DNA from: an uncultured Clostridia bacterium
Lineage (GTDB): Bacteria > Bacillota > Clostridia > Christensenellales > UBA1242
Reading direction: 5' to 3'
Assembly: GCA_934746715.1 (NCBI GenBank)
Contig: CAKVFI010000001.1
Span: 310,001 to 374,000 of the forward strand
DNA length: 64,000 nucleotides
Within the stretch, counting starts at the first letter, position 1. Every line of letters begins with the position of its first letter. Made by a program: the position numbers and the translations under genes. Under the pieces are notes generated by a model. That model was not told where the DNA came from, did not search any database, and saw only the letters and a program-made list of their open reading frames with translations. Of the stretch, positions 42,500-53,000 are shown piece after piece.

Positions 42500-44084
42500 A
42501 AAAATTAAATATTTTTGGCATTTCAGCTTTTAATTGTTCAATGCTCGCAGGTTCGTTGCCAGCGCCATATAATTCAGTTAAGTCATAAAGTTGTGGTTTA
42601 AATTTAAAATTGTTGTAAGTTGCACCATTTTTCCAAACAACTCCCCAAGTTTTACCCAAACTGCTATTAATTGTGCAAATTGCACCAGAGCCACCTTCCT
42701 GTGCTGCAGTAGTTTGATTAAGCAAACCCCAAATTGTGCCTTGACCATCGTTGACCATACCAACAACTGCAATTTTGTGGTCATCAATCACATTTGCCTG
42801 ATATGCTGTTGGGTTCCAATAACTTGCTGCCGTAGCCGTGCCATTGATTGTTATATATCCAGTTGCTTTGTCACAAGTGAAAGTTAAACCAGACTTTGTC
42901 CCGGTTGAAGCAAACAAACTGCTATCCAACAAATTTGTTGGTTCAGCAACTGGGCCGGCAACAAATGCTGTGCCAGATGTGCTTTTGTAAAATTTTGCAT
43001 TAACAGTGTCATACATGCCAACAACACCGGTTGCATCCTTTGCTGGAATTAGATTATATTTTATTGCTCCGTCTTGAAAAATTTTGAAATATGTCATTTT
43101 GCAATAGCAATTATATGAACTACCAAGCGCAAACAATCGATATTTTCCGCTATGAGCATCAACGTCTGCTTGACCTGCCAAATTGTTGTTCACATACAAA
43201 TTGTGCGTATTATCTGTTTTGCTGCGAACCACACGCAATTTGGCATAACTTGTTGTATCTGGTTTTACTGTTCTGCCATCATTTACTCCACCAATTTCAT
43301 AATAATTGGTGTTAATGCCAAAATAACCAGTGCTTTGTCCACTATATCCCATAAGTTGGCGTGTTGATGTGCTTGTCCACATTATTGATGTTTCAATAAT
43401 AAAGTTATCTGTGCTTGCGGTAACTTGAAAGTCTGTATCAAAATATTGTGCACCGGTTGATTGGATGTAAGCTAGTTGAGTGTAGTTGGTTGGTAAAGTT
43501 TCCATGTTACCGGATGTGCCGTCAAGCAAAAGGTTGGTTGCTGCAACTGCCGAAGCAATGTTGCGGAATTGGATGGCATGTGCAGTAACTTTGAGGGTTG
43601 CTGTTTTGCCCTTGTATTCGTTGCCCAGGGTTTTGTCAAAAGTGAATGACAAGTTAAACTTTTGGCTGGCGTTTTCCTTAATTTGGGTTGCACCTGTTGT
43701 ATATTCTTTAAGTGAATCACTATAAACCAATTTGGTGCCAGCGGCTGTGTAATATGTTGTTTGAATTATGCTGCCGTCAACATAAACATTAAATTCCAAC
43801 AAAGCGTACATATCTGTGTTGCCAGTGTTAACAACATTGCCAGAGTATTGTACTGTTGAGCCCGGCAAAATTTTTGTGGCTGTGGTTGAGCCTGACGCTG
43901 TGGTTGTAAGTTGAGTGTCTGTTAAAGCAACTTTGATAATGGCGGTTGTCATTTCTGATTGCTTTTTTGTTGCAGTTGCGGTGAAATAAGCGTATGCTCC
44001 ACCCATGGAAATAACAAGGGTAAGAGCAAACACTATCACCCACATAAAAATCGACTTAAGATTTACCCTAAAAAATTTCCTCAA
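42498..44084 (-). CDS. TasA/camelysin-like surface protein fused to phage-tail domains
   Basis: 528 residues. TTG start at 44084 with AGGTGG upstream. Membrane/signal helix ~13-33 ending in GGAYAYFTATATKK, the SipW-type signal region of TasA/camelysin fibre proteins. The TasA-like beta domain is ~35-175. Next is a LamG-like domain (LAYIQSTGAQYFDTDF ~205, then YNLIPAKDATGVVGMYDTV ~350, FYKSTSGTAFVAGP), common in phage tail and fibre proteins. The last ~140 residues end in LTELYGAGNEPASIEQL, another phage-tail motif. It looks like a fusion of a biofilm-fibre module with tail modules. No SipW peptidase in the window. Palindromic repeats on both sides. Confidence 0.75.
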   Translation of the reverse strand: MRKFFRVNLKSIFMWVIVFALTLVISMGGAYAYFTATATKKQSEMTTAIIKVALTDTQLTTTASGSTTATKILPGSTVQYSGNVVNTGNTDMYALLEFNVYVDGSIIQTTYYTAAGTKLVYSDSLKEYTTGATQIKENASQKFNLSFTFDKTLGNEYKGKTATLKVTAHAIQFRNIASAVAATNLLLDGTSGNMETLPTNYTQLAYIQSTGAQYFDTDFQVTASTDNFIIETSIMWTSTSTRQLMGYSGQSTGYFGINTNYYEIGGVNDGRTVKPDTTSYAKLRVVRSKTDNTHNLYVNNNLAGQADVDAHSGKYRLFALGSSYNCYCKMTYFKIFQDGAIKYNLIPAKDATGVVGMYDTVNAKFYKSTSGTAFVAGPVAEPTNLLDSSLFASTGTKSGLTFTCDKATGYITINGTATAASYWNPTAYQANVIDDHKIAVVGMVNDGQGTIWGLLNQTTAAQEGGSGAICTINSSLGKTWGVVWKNGATYNNFKFKPQLYDLTELYGAGNEPASIEQLKAEMPKIFNF

Positions 44085-44180
44085 ACTGCCACCTATTTAA
44101 ATATTAATATTTAAGTCGAATATTGTCAAACAAATTTGTTAACTTTGTTGAAAGACTTAAATATACGAACACATTTTTCA

Positions 44181-44292
44181 TGTCATACCGAGCCAACTGG
44201 CGAGTGTATCTATTCTGTCATACTGAGAACATATATGTTCGAGTGCATCTAAAAAGATTTACTCGACCTATAAATAGGTCTCAAAATGACAA
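44181..44292. repeat. Palindromic intergenic repeat, copy 2 plus half copy
   Basis: Half copy 44181-44212 (TGTCATACCGAG ... GAGTGTATCT), then full core 44216-44292 (TGTCATACTGAG to CTCAAAATGACA), nearly identical to 42343-42421. Confidence 0.8.
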
Positions 44293-44381
44293 GTTACGCA
44301 GTTTCGCAGTGAAGAATCTTTCGAGCACAGCGAGATTTTAAAATTAATGCGAGATTAATTTTTAATATTTTAACCAAGTTG

Positions 44382-44410
44382 TTTACTTTTGCTTTTGTTT
44401 TGGTTATAAT
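44382..44410 (+). promoter_or_regulatory. Promoter at a leaderless start
   Basis: TTTACT, 17 bp, TATAAT, then AAAAAT and ATG 44417. Predicted +1 is the A of ATG. Confidence 0.7.
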
Positions 44411-44416
44411 AAAAAT

Positions 44417-45283
44417 ATGTTAAATGTTATTGTTTGCCCTTCAAATTACGAAAAACGCGGCGAAGAAATTGCAAAAAAAATTGTTAAATTTTTAAAGGCA
44501 GAAAACAGAGAATATTCTGTTTATTTTTCAACCAATTTTAACGATTTTAATGCAACGGTTAAAGAACTTACCGAGCAAATGGAAAGTGAATTTGCGGTGA
44601 TTGGCGATGATTTGGTTTTGAACAATTTTGTTAACAATGTTAAAGATATTTCAAAAATCAAATTGGGCATAATAAAAGTTGGCGCAAACGACGATTTTGC
44701 AAATTATATTGGAGTGGAAGACAATCCAATTAATGCAATAAAAACAATTATAAATGGTAAATTGGATTCTTTTGACTTTTTGATTTTAAACAACAAAATT
44801 GTGCTTAACAACATCTCTATTGGCGCAAGTGTTCAATTGGTTGAAATTTACAATCAATACAAAATTAAAAACATGTTGACCAAAAAATTTGCTTGCTTAA
44901 AACACGCAAACAAGTTTGAGGAATTTGAAGTTTCAATCGACACAAAAACCGGCAAACCAAAAAAGGAAATGATTTATGAATTGTCAATTTCAAATGGCGG
45001 GTTTTTAAACGGCAAGCATGTCAACCCACTTGCAAATGTTAAAGACGGATTGTTTAACATGAACTACTCTTCCAATTTAGACGCCAACAAACGCAAAGCT
45101 TACATTATGCAATTTGACAAAGGCGAACAAATTTATGACGAGCACACAAAACAAAGTTGGTTAAATGCTGTTACAATCCGCCGTGCAGACGAAAACATTA
45201 AAGTTATGGCAGACGGCAAAATTTTTGATTGTGATGAAGTTAATGTTTCCGTTGTTGAAAAGGGTTTAAAAATTTATTGCTAA
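44417..45283 (+). CDS. Degenerate diacylglycerol/lipid-kinase-like protein (YegS/DAGK fold)
   Basis: 288 residues. The layout follows the DAGK/YegS family: an N-terminal domain with LGIIKVGANDDFANYIGV where the family has LGIIPxGTGNDFA, and a C-terminal beta domain with GGFLNGKHVNPLANVKDGLFN. However, the nucleotide-binding GGDGT motif is replaced by IGDDL and the GTGND loop by GANDD, so catalysis may be lost or changed. No ribosome binding site; it appears leaderless. Its own terminator follows. A divergent active kinase cannot be excluded. Confidence 0.65.
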   Translation: MLNVIVCPSNYEKRGEEIAKKIVKFLKAENREYSVYFSTNFNDFNATVKELTEQMESEFAVIGDDLVLNNFVNNVKDISKIKLGIIKVGANDDFANYIGVEDNPINAIKTIINGKLDSFDFLILNNKIVLNNISIGASVQLVEIYNQYKIKNMLTKKFACLKHANKFEEFEVSIDTKTGKPKKEMIYELSISNGGFLNGKHVNPLANVKDGLFNMNYSSNLDANKRKAYIMQFDKGEQIYDEHTKQSWLNAVTIRRADENIKVMADGKIFDCDEVNVSVVEKGLKIYC

Positions 45284-45343
45284 TTTATTTTTGAATTGTT
45301 TCTCTTTTTCAATTAACAGCGCTGGCACACCAAAACCAACAAT

Positions 45344-45359
45344 TGGTTGAGTGTATCTA
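45344..45359. repeat. Fragment of the palindromic repeat
   Basis: TTGGTTGAGTGTATCT, the same 16 bases as 42324-42339. Confidence 0.6.
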
Positions 45360-45371
45360 AAAAACATATTG

Positions 45372-45396
45372 CTAGCAATTTATTTGCTAGTTTTTT
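45372..45396 (+). terminator. Terminator of the lipid-kinase-like gene
   Basis: CTAGCAA, short loop, TTGCTAG, T-run. Confidence 0.7.
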
Positions 45397-45624
45397 ATTT
45401 AATAAATAATTATCGCAAAAAATATTTATTTTTTAATTTTTTTATGCAAATTAATGATTTTTATATTTATTTTTGCATTTAATTTTAGTTTTTTTATTTT
45501 TTAATTTATTTTTTATATTTAAATTTCTACATTATTTTTTTTATTAATATTTTTGTTTACATTTTTAAACAAAAAAATATTTATTGCAGTTTTAAAATTG
45601 TTTGTTAAAAAAAATTTGATTTGT

Positions 45625-45630
45625 TATAAT
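45625..45630 (+). promoter_or_regulatory. -10 element of the Pro/Gln-tail protein gene
   Basis: TATAAT 31 nt before ATG 45661, which has a GGGGG ribosome binding sequence. Confidence 0.5.
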
Positions 45631-45660
45631 ATTATTAATTAATTTTTTAAGGGGGATTTT

Positions 45661-46350
45661 ATGTTAGAAAAAATTGCAATGTGGGGTGGCATTGCCGGCA
45701 TTGTTGTGGCGTTGGTTGCCATTATTGTTTTGTTTTTGACAAGAGCAAACATTTTGGATATTTTGGACAAAGATGTTATTTTGTTTGACAAAAACTTTGA
45801 GCTTAAAAAACAAGCAATTGAAACATCAATGCTTATGATTGATGAACTTGATGAAAAAGGTGAACAATTAAAATCAAGTTTTGAATTTGAAGAGCGCGCA
45901 AAAAAAACTTACAACGAATTGTTGTGCGTTGTAAGTGATGCACGAGTTGCAGATGAATTTTACAATTTAACACTTGACAAAACTGTTGCATTGACTGCCA
46001 CAAATTTGGCACACTACAAACTTTTGTGCAGGCATGATATTGGTTTGTCAAACAAAAAATCAAAATTGCTTAAACGCGCAAAAGCAACAACAACAGATGC
46101 AACAAACCCAACTGATTTTATAAATCAATTTGAGCAACAAAGGTCAACAAGTTTTGGAGAAATTCCTGCCAGTCGTCCAACACAACCAAGAGAACAAGTT
46201 CAACCAAGGCCAATGCGTCCAATGCCACAAAGGCCAGTTCAACCAAATGGACAAGCTCAACCTAATGGTTCTGCTCCACAAACAATGGCGGGTCGCCCAC
46301 CAATGCCAAGGCCAGTTGGCAGACCAACTGCTCCAAGGGACAAAGAATAG
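45661..46350 (+). CDS. Membrane protein with coiled coil and Pro/Gln/Arg-rich tail
   Basis: 229 residues. One N-terminal helix (~7-28), a helical charged domain (~35-140) and a disordered tail (~160-229) of repeated Pro-Arg-Pro and Gln-Pro (e.g. RPMRPMPQRPVQPNGQAQPNG). GGGGGA precedes ATG 45661. The tail resembles flexible scaffolds but no family is recognised. The helix could be a signal anchor with the tail in the cytoplasm. Confidence 0.6.
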   Translation: MLEKIAMWGGIAGIVVALVAIIVLFLTRANILDILDKDVILFDKNFELKKQAIETSMLMIDELDEKGEQLKSSFEFEERAKKTYNELLCVVSDARVADEFYNLTLDKTVALTATNLAHYKLLCRHDIGLSNKKSKLLKRAKATTTDATNPTDFINQFEQQRSTSFGEIPASRPTQPREQVQPRPMRPMPQRPVQPNGQAQPNGSAPQTMAGRPPMPRPVGRPTAPRDKE

Positions 46351-46383
46351 TTTTAAATTTAAATATGTTATAAATTTAAGCAC

Positions 46384-46416
46384 AAAAAAATTCCAATTAA
46401 TATTGGAATTTTTTAT
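46384..46416. terminator. Bidirectional terminator
   Basis: AAAAAAATTCCAATTAATATTGGAATTTTTT between convergent genes: arms of 8-10 bp. Confidence 0.75.
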
Positions 46417-46468
46417 TTTGTTTTTGCGGTTAACCAAATTAAAATTTAATTTGAAATAACTTGCTTTG

Positions 46469-47008
46469 CTATTTAATTTTTTTTGCTTTTGCCATGGTTT
46501 TTTGAAGCAATGCTTTAAGTTGATTTATGTCGCCAGACAAATTGGCTTTGCGAAGGCAAACATACTCTGCACTGTTAAACACCAAAATTAAGCGTTGTTC
46601 ATCTTCCAAATAACTTGTTAAACTTTTTAAAGCGTGAACATTTTTTGCTTGTTCAATGTCGTCTTTAATTAAAGTTTCTGTGCAAGCATTGTTGTCGATA
46701 ACCACTTTTAAAAAGTCCATAGTGTCAAGTTTTTGACCATAAAATGACTTTTTTTGAGAGCGGTTTAAACTTACTGGAATAAGCAAATACATAATTTGCA
46801 AAACCACCAAGCAAACTATTAGCACAATGTCCAAAACAAATGATTTTTTATTGACAATATCTACAATCAAAAGTGCAATCATTGCCACAAGCAAAATTGG
46901 AATCATTGCTGCGATAATTTTATCTTTTTTGCGTCTTTGAGAGCGGAAAACATATTTTGCACTAATCAAACTGTCTTCCAACTCGTATTTATATTTACAT
47001 TCAAACAT
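46469..47008 (-). CDS. YcxB-like membrane protein
   Basis: 179 residues from ATG 47008 with AGGAG; a TTG/ATG 21 nt earlier lies inside the upstream gene. Starts FECKYKYELEDSLISAKYVF, has two membrane helices (~33-52 and 60-82) and a C-terminal beta domain (LILVFNSAEYVCLRK), the usual YcxB layout. Function of the family unknown. It follows the giant surface protein with a gap of 7 nt, third gene of trxB-giant-ycxB. Confidence 0.65.
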   Translation of the reverse strand: MFECKYKYELEDSLISAKYVFRSQRRKKDKIIAAMIPILLVAMIALLIVDIVNKKSFVLDIVLIVCLVVLQIMYLLIPVSLNRSQKKSFYGQKLDTMDFLKVVIDNNACTETLIKDDIEQAKNVHALKSLTSYLEDEQRLILVFNSAEYVCLRKANLSGDINQLKALLQKTMAKAKKIK

Positions 47009-47015
47009 ATTTCTC

Positions 47016-50000
47016 CTAAATTTTTTCATTAACGCTGTATTTATCTTTTTTGCGTTTGCGCACGATGATGAAGATGATTATTGCAATCAACAGCAACAAC
47101 AAAATTAAAGATATAATCAAAATAAGTTGCCATTGTTTGAACAATACCCTTTGTTGAATAATGCCAAACGTGTTAGCTTCAAAATTGGTTTGACTCAAAT
47201 CGATAACCAAAGAATTGTTTTCCAAAGTGTATTGCAATTCAACTGAATTTGAAGATGTAAGCATTAATAAGTTTGTTAATCTGTCAACATTTGGCAAAAC
47301 AAGTGTTAAGTTGTTGTCCAATTTTGTTGTTAAATTGTTGTTGTCAAAACAAATCCTATAACCAACAACAAAAGTTCTGTTTCTGTTTAAGTAATTTGAC
47401 ATTTTTGAGTAAAGAGAAGCAAATTCTGGACTGTCGGCGTAAATCACATCAACGCGGAGTTTGGCATTGATTGGAATCAAACCCGCCAATTCATGCCTTG
47501 TGCCAGTGTCAATATTTATCAAACCTTTGTCGTTGCGTACTTCAATTTTGCCAAAGCCTTCCACAATTGTGCTTACACTGTAAGGATAAACATTTGCAGT
47601 TGTGCCATTAACTTTAATTTTGTAGTTGCCTGCATCAACACCTTTTAATGCTTTTGATGCGTCAACAACAATGTTAATATTGTAGCCAATTGGCACATTG
47701 CCAAACTCATCTTTTGCAAAACTTAAAACCAAGTCAGCATAATTTGGAGCATCAACAATATCTCCATCAACAACATTACCCCAAGCAAGTGGAGAATCTA
47801 ACCTAAATTCTGCCTTGTCTGTGCCGTCAAAAACCTTGTCATAAACTTTAACGCCCGACAAAACAATTTCACGCTGATTGATTTTTATTGCATTTTCAAA
47901 CAACAAATCTTCATTTTTAAGTTTAAAGTTTGCGCTGTTAAGTTTAAGCCCTGTCAATTGAATGTTAAACAATTCACCATCTCGTGTTGCAATGCCAGAT
48001 TTTATTTGTGCATCGCCATTTGTGTAGGTTGTGTATGCCCTAATATCTGCCATAAACAAACGCAAATTGTCGTTATCGTTTGAATATACGTAAGTTTTTG
48101 CACCATCGGTTAAATAAACATATTTAAGCAAATCATCAATGTTTGAGAAAGTGTAAACATTTTTGCCAACGTACTCTTTTTCGTAAGGTGTTTTGCGTGA
48201 GAATGTGTCAGTGTCAACTTTAAGTTCAAGCTCTTTTGGCGAAATAATAACAAACAAATCTTTGTCGTAAGTAAGTGATGACAACCAGTTCCAATTGCCA
48301 GAGCCAATAAATTTGATTTTAACAAGATATGTGCCTGCATCAATTAATTTAGATTCTTCTTCACCAAAGCCAATTGTAATGCCGTTTTGAATTATGTTTT
48401 TGTGGAAACTTACAGCCACATAATCTTTAAGGATATCTGCAATTTGAATATGATAATTTGAATTTTGACCAATTGTTAATTCGTTTTCTTGCCCATTGCC
48501 TTGTTGGTCGCATTTATATGTGAAATTAAAGCGATTATTTTCAGCATTAATTATTACAACTGGTTGAACTTGCAACTCAATGTACAAGTCGTTAACAAAG
48601 CGATAGTCAAAGCATTTGTCATCAAAAGATATGCCTGTTACACCATATTTTGCATAATCTTCTTCCGTTTGTGTTGAAATAAGGTCGCCTTTAACATAAG
48701 TTAACACACCAAAACTGTTTCTCACTGACTTGATTGTGTACAACTTTATGCCAACAATTTTAAAGTAATTGTTGTAATCTCTGTAATTGCCAATAAATGT
48801 GTAAGACACATAAACTTTGCCCAAAAATTGGAAGTTATCTGTCAATCTGTCGGCACCTGAACTGCTTTTGCTTCCGTTGCCAAAACCATATCTATTTTGG
48901 TTGTCTGACATACTGAAAATTGTGCTTCCAGTTGTTTTGTCTTTGTAAAAACCTGATATATTATTATTTTCTGGCACGTTTGTTGTTAAAATCATTCGTT
49001 TGGTTTTAACTTGATATGTCAAATAAATGTCAAAACTATCGTTATCAGACAAGCAATTGTTGTTAAGCATTGAAGAAATGTAAAATTCCAACCAATATTC
49101 GCCATTAACTTGATTTATTGTTAAGTTGCCAATCGCTTTATCGTAAACAAATGCATTAATTAATTCCACACCGTTGCTTAAATTGAAGTTTGAGCCATCT
49201 TTTGTAATGGTTTTTAAGTTGAGTTTAATCCTTAAAATGCTGTTTTCGATTGTAACAGTGGAATTTAATGCAATATTTGTTACATTCCCACCGTTGTCTA
49301 TTGTTGCCAAACTGATGTCTGCGTAATCAATTGGCGCAATTGTTAAATCTCCCTTGTTTAAATTTGCTGAGCCTTGTGTTGTTGCCGTAAATTTAATGGC
49401 AATATCAATATAACTATATTCCAATGTAAAGCAAATTGAATAAACACCATTTTCACTTACATCGGCAAAATAATTGCCTATTTGGAAATCGTTGTCTTCA
49501 TAAATTGTGTTTTTGTAACTAAAATAAATTTTGTTTTCGTCATAAGTTGAAGAGTCGTTGCGTTTATACTCACCTGCTGATAAATAGAACAAATCTGCCC
49601 AATTTTCAGCCCAACTATCTTCATAATAAACATATTGCTCAAATGCAGAGAAGTTTTGCCTTGTTTTTGTTTTAACAAAATACTCAACATTTGCGTCATA
49701 CGCATCATGGTTTAACACATAACCTGTGTTTGTTAAAATGTACAATTCTGTGCTTGCAAAAGTTGCTTCATCATAAACATATGGATTGTAAACATTTTTG
49801 TAATAATACATATTAACAAAACGCCAACCATTTTGTTTGTCGGCATTTGAATCAATTGTAAGTTTGTCAAAGCGAGAAATTTTGTCAACAATATTGTCTG
49901 TTGCTGCATCGCGGATTGTCACAATTGGATTGCGAGTGTTGCCGTTTGCAACAATCAAAACTGAATATGAATTGTAATTAAGTTTGTAAGTTACATTTTG

Positions 50001-53000
50001 ATTTGAAACAAGTTTGTTGATTGTAAGTTGAGTGTATGTTGAGCTAAACCCTGCTTGTGGCTCATAAACCCAACCATAAGGCGACATACCTTCTTGATAA
50101 TTGTCGTCTGCGGTCAACACAACATTAGCACCATAAGGAATATTTTCAAATATGCGGGAATCTGAAGTGTCGGTGTAGAAAACCTTTTCTCCATTTGCGG
50201 TCATTGTTATGCTTGGGAAGCTAACTTTGCTGTCAAACTGTGCTTTGGAGCTAACCAAACTATAATTAACACAAATTGTGTATTTGTGCAAAGTGTAGAT
50301 AAAGTGAAGGTTTAAAGTTTGAACACCGTCAGCCACAACACTATAAGCATCTATTACATCACTTAACTCTTCTGTTGTAAAATCATATGAGTAAACATTT
50401 GAAGAATAATCATTGTCTTTTTCTGCCTTCACATATCTATTTTTGCCCATTGCGTTGATAAAATAGGCTTGAGATGTGTAATATCCTTCCAACAAATTAA
50501 AGCCAATATGCAAGTTGTCAACAGTGATGTCAAAGCTATCAATTGCTGTTGGGGTATCTTCCAATGAAGTTGCATAAGTTAAGTTGAGTTTGTAAACAAT
50601 TACATTTGTTAAGATTTCAATTGTGTGGATTGTTGTTGTGTTTAATGTTCTAAATTCAAATTGAAGTGGATTTGTTAAACTGTCAATGTTGTATGTAACT
50701 CCATTGTAATTGTAGCCTGTTAACTCATAGCCAAAAGCCAAAGCGTCCGCCAAGTGTAACACATAATTTTTGCCAGGCAACAATTCTTCAGTTGTAAAGT
50801 TGATTTGTGTGTTTTCTTCATCTGTTACATAGGTTAAGCCTTGTTCAATTGTTTGAAGCAAATTGAATGCCGAACTCTTGTCAACCGAAACATTTAACCA
50901 CAATCCCGGCATTGAATATACTGCAAAAATTTCAATATCTTTTTTAACAAAATAACTGGTTGCTTTTGTGTTTGCTTCACCCGATTCAATCAATGTAAAG
51001 TTTGTTTGAAAGTTTTCAGTAAAACGATTAAACAAAAAGTATGGTTCAGCTTCGTCATTATTAACACTTCTTGCTTTTGCAAAAAGTTTGATTGTGTCAT
51101 ACATATGCAAATTGGAAACAACAATTTGTGCTTTTTCTTGCCCCAATTCATAATACTTTATTGTGTCAGACTGATTTGCTTTGCTATAAATTGTGCCGCC
51201 ATATTCCACACTCAAATCTGCCATTATAACTTTGTTGCCGTTGCTGTTGTATTCTCCATTAATAGTGTAAGTAACGGTGTAAGTTAAAAAGTCTTCAAAA
51301 TCAAAGATATCAATAAAGCTTGTGCCCGCTTGATCGTAACTGGACAAAATTTCTTGAGTTAAAACCAAATTGATGGTGTTGCCATTAAAACTAATATCAG
51401 TGTTATTAAAACCAAAACCATTTAACTTAAAGCCATTGTTAAGTGAAGCCACAATTGAAATTGAATCACCAATCTTAACATTTTTTTCAAAACTTGATGT
51501 GGCATTTGCAACATTTATGTTTGCCAAATTTGAAGAAAGCGAATTGCCCGAACGCAAAACATTCATCAACACGCTGGCAACTGGATAAATATCTTTTGTG
51601 CCGTCGTTTAATTTTATTTTGTTTATATTATTAAAACGAATTGTGTAATTTGTTTCAACAAACAACATCAAAATTGTTTTGTTTGCTGGTTTGTTTTTGT
51701 CAATTGAAATTGTGGTTGTTGTTTGTGGATTAACTCCGGTTTTAAGTTCCAAGCCTTGAGTGTTTTCTTCTGCCACAAAACCAACAAAGGTGTAACCAAC
51801 ATTGTTTGATTGTTCCGTTTTTGAAATTGTATTGCTTGTTGTGCCACGTTCAAGTTGCAACATTTGTTCAACATTAAATTCGCCATCAATTTTTCTAAAT
51901 TTCCTTGATGACTCATCATACAATGCAAATTTAAAATTAACATTATACAACACTGCCACATAGTTAACTTCAATCTCAAAATTTTGGTCTATTTGATTTG
52001 TTACAAACAAATTGTTTTGGTCTATACTTTTTGCAACTGGCTCGTAAGTAGAAAACAAATTGCCAAAAGTGTAATAATCATACCCTTGATTTGAAATTTT
52101 TTGGTTTGCAGTTAATTTAAAACCAGAAACGTTGTGCCCAGAAACAGCATCTTTAACAAAATATTTTTTGTTGTTTTCTATCACAGAAAAGTAAGAATTT
52201 TGGTTGATTGTTAAAGCATTAAACACAAAATTTTCATTTTCCCCTGCTGGTGCATCATTAATTTTTGGCACGATTGTGGCAACAAACAGATTGTCATAAT
52301 CAACAAACAAAACTGCCACTTTTGTTGTGCTTAAAGGCATTTTTGCAGTTACATTAATTTTTGTTGTGCGATTAAACTCATCTTTTACAAGGCTGTAACT
52401 TTTATTTTCCTGCAATGTTGTTGATTTTTCGTCAGTTGTCAAGCCAATGCCTAACACGTCAACATTTTTGCCAGCAGTTAAATCTGTTGAATTAACTGCC
52501 ACATCTGCATTAATTTCAATAGTTTCGTTCAAGCGATAACGTCCCCTTGAAATTAAAACTTTTTGATATGTACTTGTGCCATCGCTTTTTGTGTTTAAAG
52601 TGTAATAATCGGTTGAACCATCATCACAATAAACATCACCAAAGTAAAAATACTTGCCCTCTTTTTGAAGATAACTGTTAGAGTATTTTGTTTTGCCAGT
52701 TTCAATGGTTGAGGTTTTGTAAATTAAATTTGTGTTTGGCAAAACGTTTTCAATTTTGTGCCAAACTTCCAAATTTAAAACATTATCCAATTCTACAAGG
52801 GTTGTTGCATCGATGTTGCTGTAAATATAGTCAAACACTGGGTCGATTGTTGCGTTTTCCACAACTTTATCAAACTCCAATTTGCCGGAATCGTAAAAGC
52901 CGTCCATGTCTGCATCATGATATGTAATTTTATATTTAACTGAAAATGATTGGCTAAAATTTTCAGCATCATAAACAACCTCAAAATCGGTTGATTTAAA

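Larger units (their letters stand above)
44085..44416. other. Intergenic region with palindromic repeats
   Basis: Contains repeats at 44181-44292 and the promoter of the next gene. No gene seen. Confidence 0.6.
45284..45660. other. T-rich spacer
   Basis: Contains a repeat fragment (45344-45359), a terminator (45372-45396) and then ~220 bp of almost pure A/T with T-tracts on the plus strand before the next promoter. No gene seen. Confidence 0.6.

Noticed and set aside
38085..44084. Intact prophage
   Set aside because: Only tail-like domains are present, no integrase, terminase, portal, capsid or att repeats.
42324..45359. CRISPR array
   Set aside because: Repeats are long palindromes of variable spacing, without regular spacers.
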